Assembly: GCA_964538565.1 (NCBI GenBank)
Contig: CAZIGW010000141.1
Coordinates: 1 to 25,946 of the forward strand
DNA length: 25,946 bases
Direction: 5' to 3'
From: CAYVBN01 sp964538565
Lineage (GTDB): Bacteria > Pseudomonadota > Alphaproteobacteria > Rhizobiales > Xanthobacteraceae
Part shown: positions 6,209 to 16,026 of the stretch, one piece after another
Layout: each line of letters opens with the position of its first letter
Numbering within the stretch: the first letter of the stretch is position 1
Program-made: the position numbers and the translations under genes
Notes under the pieces: generated by a model
What the model was told of the DNA's origin: nothing
The model's input: the letters and a program-made list of their open reading frames with translations, nothing else
The model's database searches: none

Positions 6209-7474
6209 ATGAGACGGGTGGTGGTCACGGGAGTCGGAATGGTGTCGCCGCTCGGCTGCGGCGCCGAGACGACGTGGCAACGCCTGCTCGCGGGCAAGAG
6301 CGGCGCGCGCCGCATCGAGAAATTCGACGTCTCCGACCTGCCCGCGAAGATCGCGTGCACCATTCCGCGCGGCGACGGTTCCGACGGCACCTACAATCCC
6401 GATCAGTGGATGGAGCCGAAGGAGCAGCGCAAGGTCGACGAGTTCATCGTCTACGCGATGTGCGCGGCGCGCCAGGCGCTGGCGGACGCCGGCTGGGCAC
6501 CTTCGAGCTACGAGGACCAGATCAGCACCGGGGTGATGATCGGATCCGGCATCGGCGGCATCGAAGGCATCGCCGAGACCGCGATCGTGCTGAAGGAAAA
6601 GGGGCCGCGGCGGGTGTCGCCGTTCTTCATTCCGGGGCGGCTCATCAATCTTGCGTCCGGCTACGTTTCGATCGCCTTCGGCCTCAAGGGACCGAACCAC
6701 GCGGTCGTCACCGCGTGTTCGACCGGCGCGCACGCGATCGGGGACGCGAGTCGCCTCATCGCGCTCGGCGATGCCGACGTGATGGTGGCGGGCGGCACCG
6801 AATCGCCGATCAACCGGCTCTCCGTCGCCGGCTTCGCCGCCTGCCGCGCGCTCTCGACCGGCTTCAACGACACCCCGCACCGCGCGTCGCGGCCTTACGA
6901 CCGGGATCGCGACGGCTTCGTCATGGGCGAGGGCGCGGGCGTGGTCGTCCTCGAAGACTATGAGCATGCGAAACGGCGCGGCGCCCGGATCTACGCCGAG
7001 GTCATCGGCTACGGCCTGTCGGGTGACGCGCACCACATCACCGCTCCGGCCGAGGACGGCGACGGCGCGTATCGTTGCATGCAGGCCGCGATCCGCCGCG
7101 CCGGCGTTTCGCCGGCCGAGCTCGACTACATCAACGCTCACGGGACCTCGACGCCGCTCGGCGACGAGATCGAGCTCAATGCCGTCCATCGCCTGGTCGG
7201 CAACGCCGCCGGCCGCATCTCGATGTCGTCCACCAAGTCCTCGATCGGGCACCTGCTCGGCGCCGCCGGGGCCGTGGAGGCGATCTTCTCGGTGCTGGCG
7301 ATTCGCGACCAGACCGTTCCGCCGACGATCAACCTCGACAATCCCTCGGTGGAGACCGCCATCGATCTCGTGCCACACGAGGCCAAGAAGCGCGACGTCA
7401 ATGTCGTCCTGTCGAATTCATTCGGTTTCGGCGGCACGAACGCATCGCTGGTGTTCCGTCGCGTGACCGAATAG
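6209..7474 (+). CDS. fabF: 3-oxoacyl-ACP synthase II
   Basis: This is a condensing enzyme that elongates acyl-ACP with malonyl-ACP (KAS II). The 421-residue product shows the full thiolase-fold set: MRRVVVTGVGMVSPLGCG, the nucleophile Cys170 in VVTACSTGAHAIGDA, His311 in NAHGTSTPLGD, Lys343 and His348 in SSTKSSIGHLLGAAGA, and NSFGFGGTNASLVF near the end. This matches the Cys-His-His triad plus Lys of FabF, and the length is usual. The ATG at 6209 has GGA about 7 nt upstream. It is separated from acpP by 253 nt containing a hairpin, so it may have its own promoter. A TTGACA lies at 6136-6141, but I see no matching -10. Confidence 0.97.
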   Translation: MRRVVVTGVGMVSPLGCGAETTWQRLLAGKSGARRIEKFDVSDLPAKIACTIPRGDGSDGTYNPDQWMEPKEQRKVDEFIVYAMCAARQALADAGWAPSSYEDQISTGVMIGSGIGGIEGIAETAIVLKEKGPRRVSPFFIPGRLINLASGYVSIAFGLKGPNHAVVTACSTGAHAIGDASRLIALGDADVMVAGGTESPINRLSVAGFAACRALSTGFNDTPHRASRPYDRDRDGFVMGEGAGVVVLEDYEHAKRRGARIYAEVIGYGLSGDAHHITAPAEDGDGAYRCMQAAIRRAGVSPAELDYINAHGTSTPLGDEIELNAVHRLVGNAAGRISMSSTKSSIGHLLGAAGAVEAIFSVLAIRDQTVPPTINLDNPSVETAIDLVPHEAKKRDVNVVLSNSFGFGGTNASLVFRRVTE

Positions 7475-7784
7475 GGCGCAATCGCGGCAGCGCGCCTTCG
7501 ACCCCGCGGCTGGCGGGACGCGGCCTACCGATCGCCATATTTGCCGATAACTTTCAGTGCGCGCCCACGAGCGGACAACCCGTGTTGCGACGTTGCCGGT
7601 GGCCGAACATGGCAAATCCGACGGCCGGATCATTCGAGCGACGCCGCCGTGCGCATCGCGATGTACGAACAACCGGCTCTGGTGTACCGTCCGGCTCGTT
7701 CCGCAGGGCGGGCGTGCGCTGCGTCGCGCACGGTGACTTGCCGGGTGGTCGAGGCCGATTCGTGGTGGACGTGGTGCACGATTG
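7475..7784 (+). other. Intergenic region fabF-mltG
   Basis: This gap of 310 bp has no convincing gene on either strand. Short inverted repeats just after the fabF stop (GGCGC/GCGCC near 7477-7500) are too weak to call a terminator. The promoter of mltG, if separate, should lie here, but no clear -35/-10 pair is visible. Confidence 0.4.
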
Positions 7785-8996
<1,212 letters not shown>

Positions 8997-9073
8997 AACG
9001 AGCCGGCAACGGCTGAGGGCGGCCTCCCGGTCCCATGCCATCCACGGCCGTCGCCGCCCGATCGGCCGCGCGC

Positions 9074-9101
9074 TTGTGACGGCGCAAGGCCGCCGTTAAG
9101 T
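9074..9101 (+). promoter_or_regulatory. Hairpin and candidate promoter upstream of yicC
   Basis: ACGGCG (9079-9084) can pair with CGCCGT (9091-9096), followed by TAAGTT, so this could end the mltG transcript. The same bases also hold TTGTGA (9074-9079), a 17-nt spacer and TAAGTT (9096-9101 region), a weak promoter match for yicC. I cannot tell which reading applies. Confidence 0.25.
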
Positions 9102-9150
9102 TCGGCCGGCTTGAGCCTATTCCATCCCTGCTGACGCGAGTCCTCCCGCC

Positions 9151-10038
9151 ATGGCGCTGTCGAGCATGACCGGTTTCGCGCGTGCCAACGGCGCGGTCGG
9201 GACGTACGCGTGGGCGTGGGAATTGAAGTCGGTCAACGCCAAGGGCCTCGATCTGCGGCTGCGGCTGCCGCCCGGCTGGGACGCGGTCGAGGCGCCGGTG
9301 CGCACGAAGGCCGGCGAGATGCTCTTTCGCGGCACCGTCTACGCGACGCTGTCGGTTGCGCGCGAAGGCGTGCCACCGGTCGTGTGCGTCAACGATTCGG
9401 TGCTGGCGGCGGTGCTCGCAACGCTCGATGGTCTCAAGGGCCGGGTCGACGCCGAGCGCCCGCGGCTCGACGGGATCCTCGCCGTCAAGGGCGTGATTGA
9501 AGTCGTCGATGCCGAGGAACGGGAGGAGGACCGGCGCGCGGCCGAGGCGGCGGTGGTCGCCGGATTCGCCCAGGCATTGAACGGACTTTGCGAGATGCGG
9601 CGGCACGAGGGCGAGGCGCTCGGGCGCGTGCTCTCCGCGCGCCTTTCGGAAATCGCCACGCTGGCCATGCGCGCCGAGGCCGTTCCCGGCCGCCAGCCGG
9701 AGGCGATCAGGAAGCGGCTCGCCGATCAGGTCGCCGCCCTGCTCGAGACCTCCGACCGCTTCGATCCCGACCGGTTGCACCAGGAAGCGATCCTGATCGC
9801 CGCCAAGGCCGACGTGCGCGAGGAGCTCGACCGGCTGGAAGCGCACGTCGCGCAGGCCAAGCATCTGATGCGGCAGGGCGGAGCGATCGGGCGGCGGCTC
9901 GACTTCCTCGCGCAGGAACTCAACCGCGAGACCAACACGCTGTGCGCGAAGTCGAACGACGTGGACCTGACCAACATCGGGCTCGAGCTGAAGAACGTCG
10001 TGGAGCAGTTCCGCGAGCAAGTGCAGAACCTGGAGTAG
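9151..10038 (+). CDS. YicC/YloC family endoribonuclease
   Basis: The 295-residue product matches the YicC family: SSMTGFARANG at the N terminus, EVKSVN-like ELKSVNAKGLDLRLRLP next, and the C-terminal DUF1732 part with EELDRLEAHV, GRRLDFLAQELNRETNTLCAKS and the ending TNIGLELKNVVEQFREQVQN. E. coli YicC is reported as an endoribonuclease acting on certain RNAs including the small RNA RyhB; the substrate here is unknown. The ATG at 9151 gives the family N terminus, but the ribosome binding site is weak. The gene is followed by gmk after 4 nt, and the GGAG for gmk lies within its last codon region, so the two are almost certainly one transcript. The pairing with gmk is widely conserved. Confidence 0.93.
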   Translation: MALSSMTGFARANGAVGTYAWAWELKSVNAKGLDLRLRLPPGWDAVEAPVRTKAGEMLFRGTVYATLSVAREGVPPVVCVNDSVLAAVLATLDGLKGRVDAERPRLDGILAVKGVIEVVDAEEREEDRRAAEAAVVAGFAQALNGLCEMRRHEGEALGRVLSARLSEIATLAMRAEAVPGRQPEAIRKRLADQVAALLETSDRFDPDRLHQEAILIAAKADVREELDRLEAHVAQAKHLMRQGGAIGRRLDFLAQELNRETNTLCAKSNDVDLTNIGLELKNVVEQFREQVQNLE

Positions 10039-10042
10039 GGCG

Positions 10043-10699
10043 ATGGCGGGGGGAGTCGAGGCCGCGGAAAAATCGATCGCGCGCCGCGGTCTGATGCTGG
10101 TGCTGTCCTCGCCGTCCGGCGCCGGCAAGACCACCTTGTCGCGCATGCTGCTCGAATCCGACCGCGGCGTCGATCTGTCCGTGTCGGTGACGACGCGCCC
10201 GAAGCGGCCCGGGGAAATCGACGGCCGGCACTACCATTTCATCGACCGGCCGCGCTTCGATACGATGGTGCGTTCGGGCGAGCTGCTCGAATGGGCCGAG
10301 GTGTTCGGCCATTGTTACGGGACGCCGCGCGCGCCGGTCGAAGCTGCGCTCGCCGCCGGGCGCGACGTGCTGTTCGACATCGACTGGCAGGGAACCCAGC
10401 AGGTGAAGGAGAAGGCCCGCGGCGATCTCGTCGCCGTGTTCGTCCTGCCGCCGTCGATTCCCGAGCTCGAGCGGCGTCTGAAGGCGCGCGCGCAGGATTC
10501 CGAAGGCGTCATTCGCTCGCGCATGGCCAAGGCGGCCGACGAAATGAGCCATTGGGCGGAGTACGACTATGTGATCCTCAATCGCGACCTCGACCGCGCC
10601 TTCGCGGACGTGAAGGCGATCCTAGCGGCCGAGCGGCTCAAGCGCGAGCGCCAGACCGGCCTTTCGGCGTTCGTGCGTTCGCTCCAGGCGGACCTCTGA
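10043..10699 (+). CDS. gmk: Guanylate kinase
   Basis: This enzyme phosphorylates GMP (and dGMP) to GDP with ATP, a required step of nucleotide supply. The 218-residue product has the P-loop SSPSGAGKTTLS (about 22-33), the GMP-binding SVSVTTRPKRPGEIDGRHYHF, LLEWAEVFGHCYGTPRAPVE and the DIDWQGTQQVKE segment. The C-terminal lid RAQDSEGVIRSRM and YDYVILNRDL complete the family pattern. GGAG overlapping the end of yicC precedes the ATG. It is the last plus-strand gene before a convergent junction. No strong terminator is visible in the 48-nt gap to the next gene, so read-through antisense transcription is possible. Confidence 0.97.
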   Translation: MAGGVEAAEKSIARRGLMLVLSSPSGAGKTTLSRMLLESDRGVDLSVSVTTRPKRPGEIDGRHYHFIDRPRFDTMVRSGELLEWAEVFGHCYGTPRAPVEAALAAGRDVLFDIDWQGTQQVKEKARGDLVAVFVLPPSIPELERRLKARAQDSEGVIRSRMAKAADEMSHWAEYDYVILNRDLDRAFADVKAILAAERLKRERQTGLSAFVRSLQADL

Positions 10700-10747
10700 C
10701 CGGCCCGTGGGACCCGCCCTTGTTCCAGAAAGCCCGCCCGCGTCCGA

Positions 10748-11713
10748 TCACGGCGGCGGAATCTGGATGAGCTCGTCGAGCTGTTCTTTGGAGAGCGGCG
10801 CGTCGAGAAACTTGAGCGCGACGCCGTCCGTCATGATCGCGTCGACGCCGGTGATCTTGTCGAACTGCATCGCGTCCCGCGTCTGAAACTGCTCGCTCGT
10901 CTGCTTGACGAGGCTGGCCGGAATCTTGTTCATCTTCGAATAGATTTCGATCGCCTTCGGATCGCGGAAGATCCAGTCGAGCGATTCGCGGTAGGCGCGG
11001 ACGAACCGCAGGAAGACGTCCCGGCGTTCGGTCAGCAGCCGGGCGTTGACCGCCTGCACGCGCACCGTCTGGTTGCGCATGGACGGGACATCGCTGCCCT
11101 TGGCGATGATGCGGATCTTGCCCTCGCTCACTTCCTTCAGGCCGAAGGGCGGCACGGCCCAGCCGACGTCGATCTGTCCCGACATCACCTGGGTGAGCGT
11201 CGCCGGGGGGCCGCCGGTCGCGGTCGGCTTCGCCTTCACGCCGAGTTCGGACGCGAACGCCAGCACGACGCTGTGGCTGGTCGCGCCGTTGGTCGAATAG
11301 GCGATCGTGTTCCTGTCGGTGAGATCCGCGAGCCGTTTGATCGGCGAGTCCGTCTTGACGTACCAGAAGATGTCCCCCATCCCGGTGAAGCTCGCCCCGA
11401 AGATACGGATCGGCGCGCCCTTGGCGAAAGCGCGCATGACGCCGACCGTGCCGATGCCGATGCCGATGTCGGCGGCGCCGGAAATCACCGGCTGCAGGGT
11501 CTCGCCCGCGCCCTGCGTTCCGACGATCTCCAGCACGAGCCCGTGCTTCTTGAAGATGCCGGCCTGCTGCCCGAGGATCGGCGGCTGCTGCGCCCACGCC
11601 TGCATCTGTCCGATGGTGAGCTTCAGCGTGTCCTCGGCGCGCGCTGTCGGAATGCACGCGAGCGCCGCCAGCAGCGTCGCCACCGCCCATCTGCCACCGC
11701 TCCTGTTGGTCAT
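10748..11713 (-). CDS. ABC transporter substrate-binding protein, NitT/TauT (NMT1-like) type
   Basis: The 321-residue product has a signal peptide (MTNRSGGRWAVATLLAALACIPTARA, cleavage after about residue 26) and a type-II periplasmic binding fold. Typical features are LKLTIGQMQAWAQQPPILGQ with QQAGIFKKHGLVLEIV after it, the GAGETLQPVISGAADIGIG segment, and the domain hinge around TLTQVMSGQIDVGWA. This pattern is that of solute-binding proteins for nitrate, sulfonate, thiamine-precursor or aromatic-acid uptake; the ligand cannot be told from sequence. No permease or ATPase gene lies nearby, so its transporter is elsewhere or it acts as a sensor component. GGGGAAGAAACG precedes the ATG. The 251 nt upstream of it are visibly less GC-rich than the surroundings and separate it from the alcohol dehydrogenase, suggesting its own promoter. 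Confidence 0.85.
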   Translation of the reverse strand: MTNRSGGRWAVATLLAALACIPTARAEDTLKLTIGQMQAWAQQPPILGQQAGIFKKHGLVLEIVGTQGAGETLQPVISGAADIGIGIGTVGVMRAFAKGAPIRIFGASFTGMGDIFWYVKTDSPIKRLADLTDRNTIAYSTNGATSHSVVLAFASELGVKAKPTATGGPPATLTQVMSGQIDVGWAVPPFGLKEVSEGKIRIIAKGSDVPSMRNQTVRVQAVNARLLTERRDVFLRFVRAYRESLDWIFRDPKAIEIYSKMNKIPASLVKQTSEQFQTRDAMQFDKITGVDAIMTDGVALKFLDAPLSKEQLDELIQIPPP

Positions 11714-11964
11714 CGTTTCTTCCCCTGGATTGTTGTTTGCTGTCCGGATTGTTCTCCTTCCCGGATCATTTTTCCAGCGCGCAATCGGCGAATTGGCGTC
11801 GATGCTGCAACGAAAAGCACACGACGCCGCGCGGTTTTCGTGCCGGCGATTTCACAATGCGGTACGACGTCGAGTGCGGTCCTGATCGGGCGGAACCGAA
11901 AGCGCTCTCGACTGCTTCGGCCGCGTGATCCGGGCGGACGAAATCTGCCCCGCCGGCGATCGTC

Positions 11965-13020
11965 TCAGGCGGTCAGCACGACGCGGCCGACGACGCGGCC
12001 CGCCCGCAGATCCTCGAGCGCCGACTGCGCCTGCGCCAGCGGACGTTCGGCGATCGGAATCGGCGGTACGCCGCCGGCGCGCGCGAGCGCCATCAGTTCG
12101 CGCGCCTCCGCGAGCGTGCCCACGAAGCTGCCCTCGATCGTCATGCCCTTGAGCGGAAAATACGCAATCGGCGAGGTGAACGTCCCGCCGAGCAGGCCGG
12201 CGACCACCACCTTTCCGCCCTTGGCGAGCACGCCCGTCGCGAAGGCAAGCGAGCCGTCGGAGCCGACGAAGTCGCAGGCCGCGTGCACGCCGCCGGTCTC
12301 GGCCAGAACCTGCTTGCGGGCGCCCGCGTCGCTCGGATCGAATGCCGCGGCGGCTCCCGCCGCCAGCGCGGCGGCGCGTTTGCCGGCGTCGATGTCGGCG
12401 ACGACCGGCGCCTGCGCGAACAGGACGCGCGCCAGCGCGAGACCCATCATGCCGACGCCGCCCATGCCGACGAGCAGGATCGGTCCGCGCGCAGCCCGAT
12501 CGGCGATGCGCTTGAGCGCCGCAAAGGCGGTGAGGCCCGAGCACATGTAGGTCGCGGCCAGCGCGGTCGGCAGCGGCTCGTAGTCGAGCAGATAGCGCGG
12601 GTGCGAGACGAGCACGTGGGTGGCGAACCCGCCGTCGGCCGCGACGCCGAGATAGCGCGCGTCGGCGCAGAAGTTTTCTTCGCCGCGCCGGCAGGCCGGG
12701 CAGGCGCCGCAGCCGATCCACGGATAGACCACGACCCGCCGCCCCCGGCCGGCGTTCTCCGCCCGCGGTCCCGCCGCCTCGATGCGCCCGGCGATCTCGT
12801 GCCCGAGCGTGAACGGCAGCGTCCGTCCGGCGGTGATGTCGAGGCGCCGGCCGCCGCCGAGGTTGAAATAGCCGTCCTGCATGTGGAGATCGGAGTGACA
12901 GACGCCGCAGCGCTCGACGCGCACCAGCACTTCGCTGCCTTGCGGCTGCGGGCAATCGGCCACCGTTTCGCACAGCGGCGCGGCGTAGGCGGTGAGCGAC
13001 TGGCGGACGAGCCTCGTCAT
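11965..13020 (-). CDS. Zinc-dependent alcohol dehydrogenase (MDR family)
   Basis: The 351-residue product is a medium-chain dehydrogenase that oxidises an alcohol or reduces an aldehyde with a nicotinamide cofactor. Catalytic zinc ligands are Cys41 (in CGVCHSDLH) and His74 with Glu75 (LGHEIAG). The structural zinc site is Cys104, Cys107, Cys110 and Cys118. The Rossmann loop is LLVGMGGVGMMG, and an acidic DID at the end of the second strand suggests NAD rather than NADP. The substrate is unknown. The ATG at 13020 is the family start; the longer reading upstream would run into rsmA. It begins 25 nt after the rsmA stop on the same strand, so it may be read from the lpt-surA-pdxA-rsmA operon despite being an accessory gene. 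GC content and codon use look like those of its neighbours. Confidence 0.9.
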   Translation of the reverse strand: MTRLVRQSLTAYAAPLCETVADCPQPQGSEVLVRVERCGVCHSDLHMQDGYFNLGGGRRLDITAGRTLPFTLGHEIAGRIEAAGPRAENAGRGRRVVVYPWIGCGACPACRRGEENFCADARYLGVAADGGFATHVLVSHPRYLLDYEPLPTALAATYMCSGLTAFAALKRIADRAARGPILLVGMGGVGMMGLALARVLFAQAPVVADIDAGKRAAALAAGAAAAFDPSDAGARKQVLAETGGVHAACDFVGSDGSLAFATGVLAKGGKVVVAGLLGGTFTSPIAYFPLKGMTIEGSFVGTLAEARELMALARAGGVPPIPIAERPLAQAQSALEDLRAGRVVGRVVLTA

Positions 13021-13045
13021 CGGACGTCGTTCCGGTCTCGTGCCA

Positions 13046-13903
13046 TCATGCCGGATACGGGGCGGCCTGCGCCAGGGCGTGCGCGAGCGCAACGAAACCC
13101 TCGACCGGAATGTCCTCGGCGCGCGCGGTCGGATCGATGGCGGCGGCGGTCAGAAGCGGCAGCGGGTCGCCTGCGAGCGACCGCAGGCTCTGGCGCAGCA
13201 TCTTGCGTCTCTGGCCGAAGGCGGCGGCGGTCACCCGTTCGAGCAGAGCGAGCCTGCACGGCAGCGGGTCCGCCCGCGGCACGAGGCGGACCACGGCCGA
13301 GGTCACCTTGGGCGGTGGCACGAAGGCGGAGGGGGCGACCTCGAACAGGATGCGCGCCTCGCTGCGCCAACCGGCGAGCACGGCGAGGCGCCCGTAGCTC
13401 TTGGTGCCGGGCGCGGCGACGATGCGCTCGGCGACCTCGCGCTGGAACATCAGGACGAGCGAGTCATACCACGGCGGCCATGGCTCGACGGCGAGCCACT
13501 GGACGAGTAGGGCGGTCGCGATGTTGTAGGGCAGGTTGGCGACGACGCGCACCGGTCCTGCGTCGAGAAGGGGCGCCGGATCGAAGGCGAGCGCGTCGCC
13601 TTCGACGACGTGCAGCCGGTCCGGATAGCGCGCGGCGATCTCCCCGAGTGCGCCGAGCGCGCGGGCGTCGCGCTCGACGGCGATGACCCGGCGGGCGCCG
13701 AGCGCGAGCACGGCGCGCGTGAGGCCGCCCGGCCCGGGGCCGATCTCAACCACGGTCACGCCCGCGAGCGGGCCGGCCGCGCGGGCGATGCGGGCGGTCA
13801 GGTGGAGGTCGAGCAGGAAGTTCTGTCCGAGCGACTTCCGGGCGGTGAGACCGTGGCGGCGGATCACCTCGCGCAGCGGCGGCAGGTCGTCGATCGCGCC
13901 CAT
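13046..13903 (-). CDS. rsmA: 16S rRNA (A1518/A1519) dimethyltransferase
   Basis: RsmA (KsgA) dimethylates two adjacent adenines near the 3' end of 16S rRNA with S-adenosylmethionine, a late step of 30S assembly. The 285-residue product has KSLGQNFLLD at the N terminus, the SAM motif VVEIGPGPGGLTRAVL, the acidic VIAVERDARA and the target-adenine motif NLPYNIAT. FVPPPKVTSAVV and FGQRRKMLRQSL are further family marks. The start at 13903 overlaps the pdxA stop by one base (TGATG), pointing to translational coupling with pdxA. Order surA-pdxA-rsmA is the common one. Confidence 0.97.
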   Translation of the reverse strand: MGAIDDLPPLREVIRRHGLTARKSLGQNFLLDLHLTARIARAAGPLAGVTVVEIGPGPGGLTRAVLALGARRVIAVERDARALGALGEIAARYPDRLHVVEGDALAFDPAPLLDAGPVRVVANLPYNIATALLVQWLAVEPWPPWYDSLVLMFQREVAERIVAAPGTKSYGRLAVLAGWRSEARILFEVAPSAFVPPPKVTSAVVRLVPRADPLPCRLALLERVTAAAFGQRRKMLRQSLRSLAGDPLPLLTAAAIDPTARAEDIPVEGFVALAHALAQAAPYPA

Positions 13904-14928
13904 CAGGCCCAGGCAGCCGCCGCGCTCGCCGTGCGGCCGGCGAGCCGCCTCGCGAGGCGCAGCGCGGCGATCAGACTCGACGGGTCGGCCCGGCCGGTCC
14001 CCGCGATATCGAAGGCGGTGCCGTGATCGGGCGACGTGCGCACGAACGGCAGGCCGAGCGTCACGTTGACCGCATGATCGAAGGCGAGCGTCTTGATCGG
14101 GATCAGCGCCTGGTCGTGATACATGCACAGCGCCGCGTCGTAGCTCGCGCGCGCGGCCGCATGGAACATGGTGTCGGCCGGCAACGGCCCGCGGGCGTCG
14201 ATGCCCTCGGCCGCGAGCTGCGCCACGGCGGGCGCGACGATCGTGTGATCCTCGGCGCCGAGCGCGCCGGCTTCCCCCGCATGCGGATTGAGCCCGGCGA
14301 TGGCGAGCCGCGGCCGCGCGATGCCGAAGCGGCCCGCGAGGTCGCGCGCGACGATGCGCCCGGTCTCGGCCACGAGCGCCGCGCTCAGCCGCTGCGGCAC
14401 CTCGGCGAGCGGCAGATGAATGGTGACCGGCACGACCGCGAGTTCCGGCGACCACAGCATCATCACCGGGTGCGCGGCGATCCCGGTCGCCTCCTCGGCC
14501 AGCCGGGCGAGGAATTCGGTGTGACCCGGTTCGACGAATCCCGAGCGGTAGAGCACGTTCTTGGCGACCGGGTTGGTGACGACGGCGCTCGCCGTGCCGG
14601 CGAGCACGTCGGCGACCGCGCGGCGGATCGCGGCGATCGCCGCCGGCGCACTCGAATCGTCGGGGTGTCCGGGCCAAGCGGTCGCCTGCACCCCGGTCTC
14701 GACGACCGGCAGGCTCGAGGCGAAGGCGGCCGCGGCATGCTCCGCATCGACCACGCTGACCGGCAGCGGAAGGCCGAGCCGTTGCGCGCGGCGCGTCACG
14801 AAAGCAGCGTCGCCGAGCAGGTAGAAGGGGGGCAGATCGAGGTTCGCGCGCCGGTGCCACAGCGCGATGGCGAGGTCGGGGCCGATTCCCGCCGGCTCGC
14901 CGAGGGTGAGCGCCAGAGGTCGCAACAT
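13903..14928 (-). CDS. pdxA: 4-hydroxythreonine-4-phosphate dehydrogenase
   Basis: PdxA oxidises 4-phosphohydroxy-L-threonine with NAD in the DXP-dependent pathway to pyridoxal phosphate. The 341-residue product shows LTLGEPAGIGPDLAI at the N terminus and the substrate-binding GHTEFLA with His136. The three metal-ligand histidines are His171 (IHLPLAEV), His216 (LNPHAGEAG) and His271 (YHDQALIPIK), each five residues on from the E. coli positions. RTSPDHGTAFDIAGTG is the C-terminal signature. The ATG at 14928 lies 7 nt after the surA stop. The protein is likely a homodimer in the cytosol. Confidence 0.96.
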   Translation of the reverse strand: MLRPLALTLGEPAGIGPDLAIALWHRRANLDLPPFYLLGDAAFVTRRAQRLGLPLPVSVVDAEHAAAAFASSLPVVETGVQATAWPGHPDDSSAPAAIAAIRRAVADVLAGTASAVVTNPVAKNVLYRSGFVEPGHTEFLARLAEEATGIAAHPVMMLWSPELAVVPVTIHLPLAEVPQRLSAALVAETGRIVARDLAGRFGIARPRLAIAGLNPHAGEAGALGAEDHTIVAPAVAQLAAEGIDARGPLPADTMFHAAARASYDAALCMYHDQALIPIKTLAFDHAVNVTLGLPFVRTSPDHGTAFDIAGTGRADPSSLIAALRLARRLAGRTASAAAAWA

Positions 14929-14935
14929 CGGGCCG

Positions 14936-15898
14936 CTACTTGACCTCGATCATGGCGCTCTTGCGCAATTCCTGGAGATAGCGCTTCGACTTCTCCTGGA
15001 ATTTCTCGGCAAACAGCTTGTCGCGGACCTCGCGCTGCTCGGGGCTGTCGGACTTGGTCTCCCGCTTGGCGCACACGGCGAAGATCTGGACGCCTTCCGG
15101 GGTGTTTTCCGGCGAGGTGGTCTTGCCGACGTCGGTCTTGTCGAGGATGTCGCGCAAGGCCGGGGCGAGGTCGGCCGAATTGCGGATGATCGGCTCGCGC
15201 ACGGCGACGTCGCGCAAGGCGCGCGCAAACGGAATACCGGTCTCGCAGTTCTGGAAGCGGGCGCGCAGCGCCTCGGCCTCGCGCCGGCGCGCCTCGATGG
15301 CGGATTCGGGGGCGCCGCGCGGCAGGATGAAGAGAATCGGCCGCAACGTGTACTCGTGGCCGACGAGCTCGCTCTTGTCCGGCTTGTCGCCCTTCTCGTC
15401 CTTCTTGCTCGTCTCGATCGCCTGCAGGACGTCCTTTTCGTTGAACTGGAAGCTCGACTGGAACTTGCCGCGGACGATCTGGCCCCAGACGATGTCGGCG
15501 CGGATTCTCGACTTGAGGGTGTTCGCGTCCACGCCGCCGTGCGCCAGCGCCTGGGTCAGCTGCTGCGGGCTCAGCCGCATGCGCTTGGCCATTTCGCCAT
15601 AGGCGGCATCGACGTCCTTGTCGGTGATTTCCAGCTTGTAGCGTTTGCCGACCTGAATCTTCAGCCTCTCGTTGATGAGGTCGTCGATGACTTCCTTGCG
15701 CGAGGCGGTCTTGTGCGACACCAGCTGGATGAAGCGGCTGCGCTGTTCGACGTCGTAGGTGGTGATCGGGTCGCCATTGACGATGACGACGACCTGCTGG
15801 GCCGCGGCCGGCGCGTGCACCATGGCGGCCGCGCACAGGACGAGCGCCGCGGCAAGGCCGCGAACGCGCGCCCGATACTTCGGCGTGGAGCAAGTCAT
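14936..15898 (-). CDS. surA: SurA-type periplasmic chaperone / peptidyl-prolyl isomerase
   Basis: SurA escorts unfolded outer-membrane proteins, including LptD, across the periplasm. The 320-residue product has a signal peptide (basic YRARVRGL, hydrophobic LAAALVLCAAAMV, cleavage near APAAAQ), then the SurA N-terminal domain (VVVIVNGDPITTYDVEQRSR, VIDDLINERLKI, AKRMRLSPQQLTQALA). The C-terminal region from about residue 190 is parvulin-like but degenerate. E. coli SurA has about 430 residues and two parvulin domains; this shorter form is usual in alphaproteobacteria. The ATG at 15898 is chosen for its clean signal peptide; an in-frame ATG at 15988 would add 30 residues with no better ribosome binding site. 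It follows lptD after 128 nt. Confidence 0.88.
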   Translation of the reverse strand: MTCSTPKYRARVRGLAAALVLCAAAMVHAPAAAQQVVVIVNGDPITTYDVEQRSRFIQLVSHKTASRKEVIDDLINERLKIQVGKRYKLEITDKDVDAAYGEMAKRMRLSPQQLTQALAHGGVDANTLKSRIRADIVWGQIVRGKFQSSFQFNEKDVLQAIETSKKDEKGDKPDKSELVGHEYTLRPILFILPRGAPESAIEARRREAEALRARFQNCETGIPFARALRDVAVREPIIRNSADLAPALRDILDKTDVGKTTSPENTPEGVQIFAVCAKRETKSDSPEQREVRDKLFAEKFQEKSKRYLQELRKSAMIEVK

Positions 15899-16026
15899 TG
15901 CGGGTCGGACCTGGACATTGGTTGCGAGGACGCCGGCCTGAGCCGTGACATCCGGTTTAGCTGTAACATCTTTTTCAATTGTGCGCATCGCGTGGCGACG
16001 CCCGGAGCCCCGGCGTCGCACCCGTC

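Noticed and set aside
6110..7378. Long minus-strand open frame opposite fabF
   Set aside because: The plus strand encodes a complete FabF with all catalytic residues. The antisense product shows no known motif.
9001..9014. Small hairpin AGCCG-GCAA-CGGCT after mltG with a GNRA-type loop
   Set aside because: The stem is only 5 bp and no T-run follows; chance occurrence is likely in GC-rich DNA.
10700..10747. Possible bidirectional terminator between convergent gmk and the binding-protein gene
   Set aside because: I could not find a stem of useful length or a T-run on either strand.
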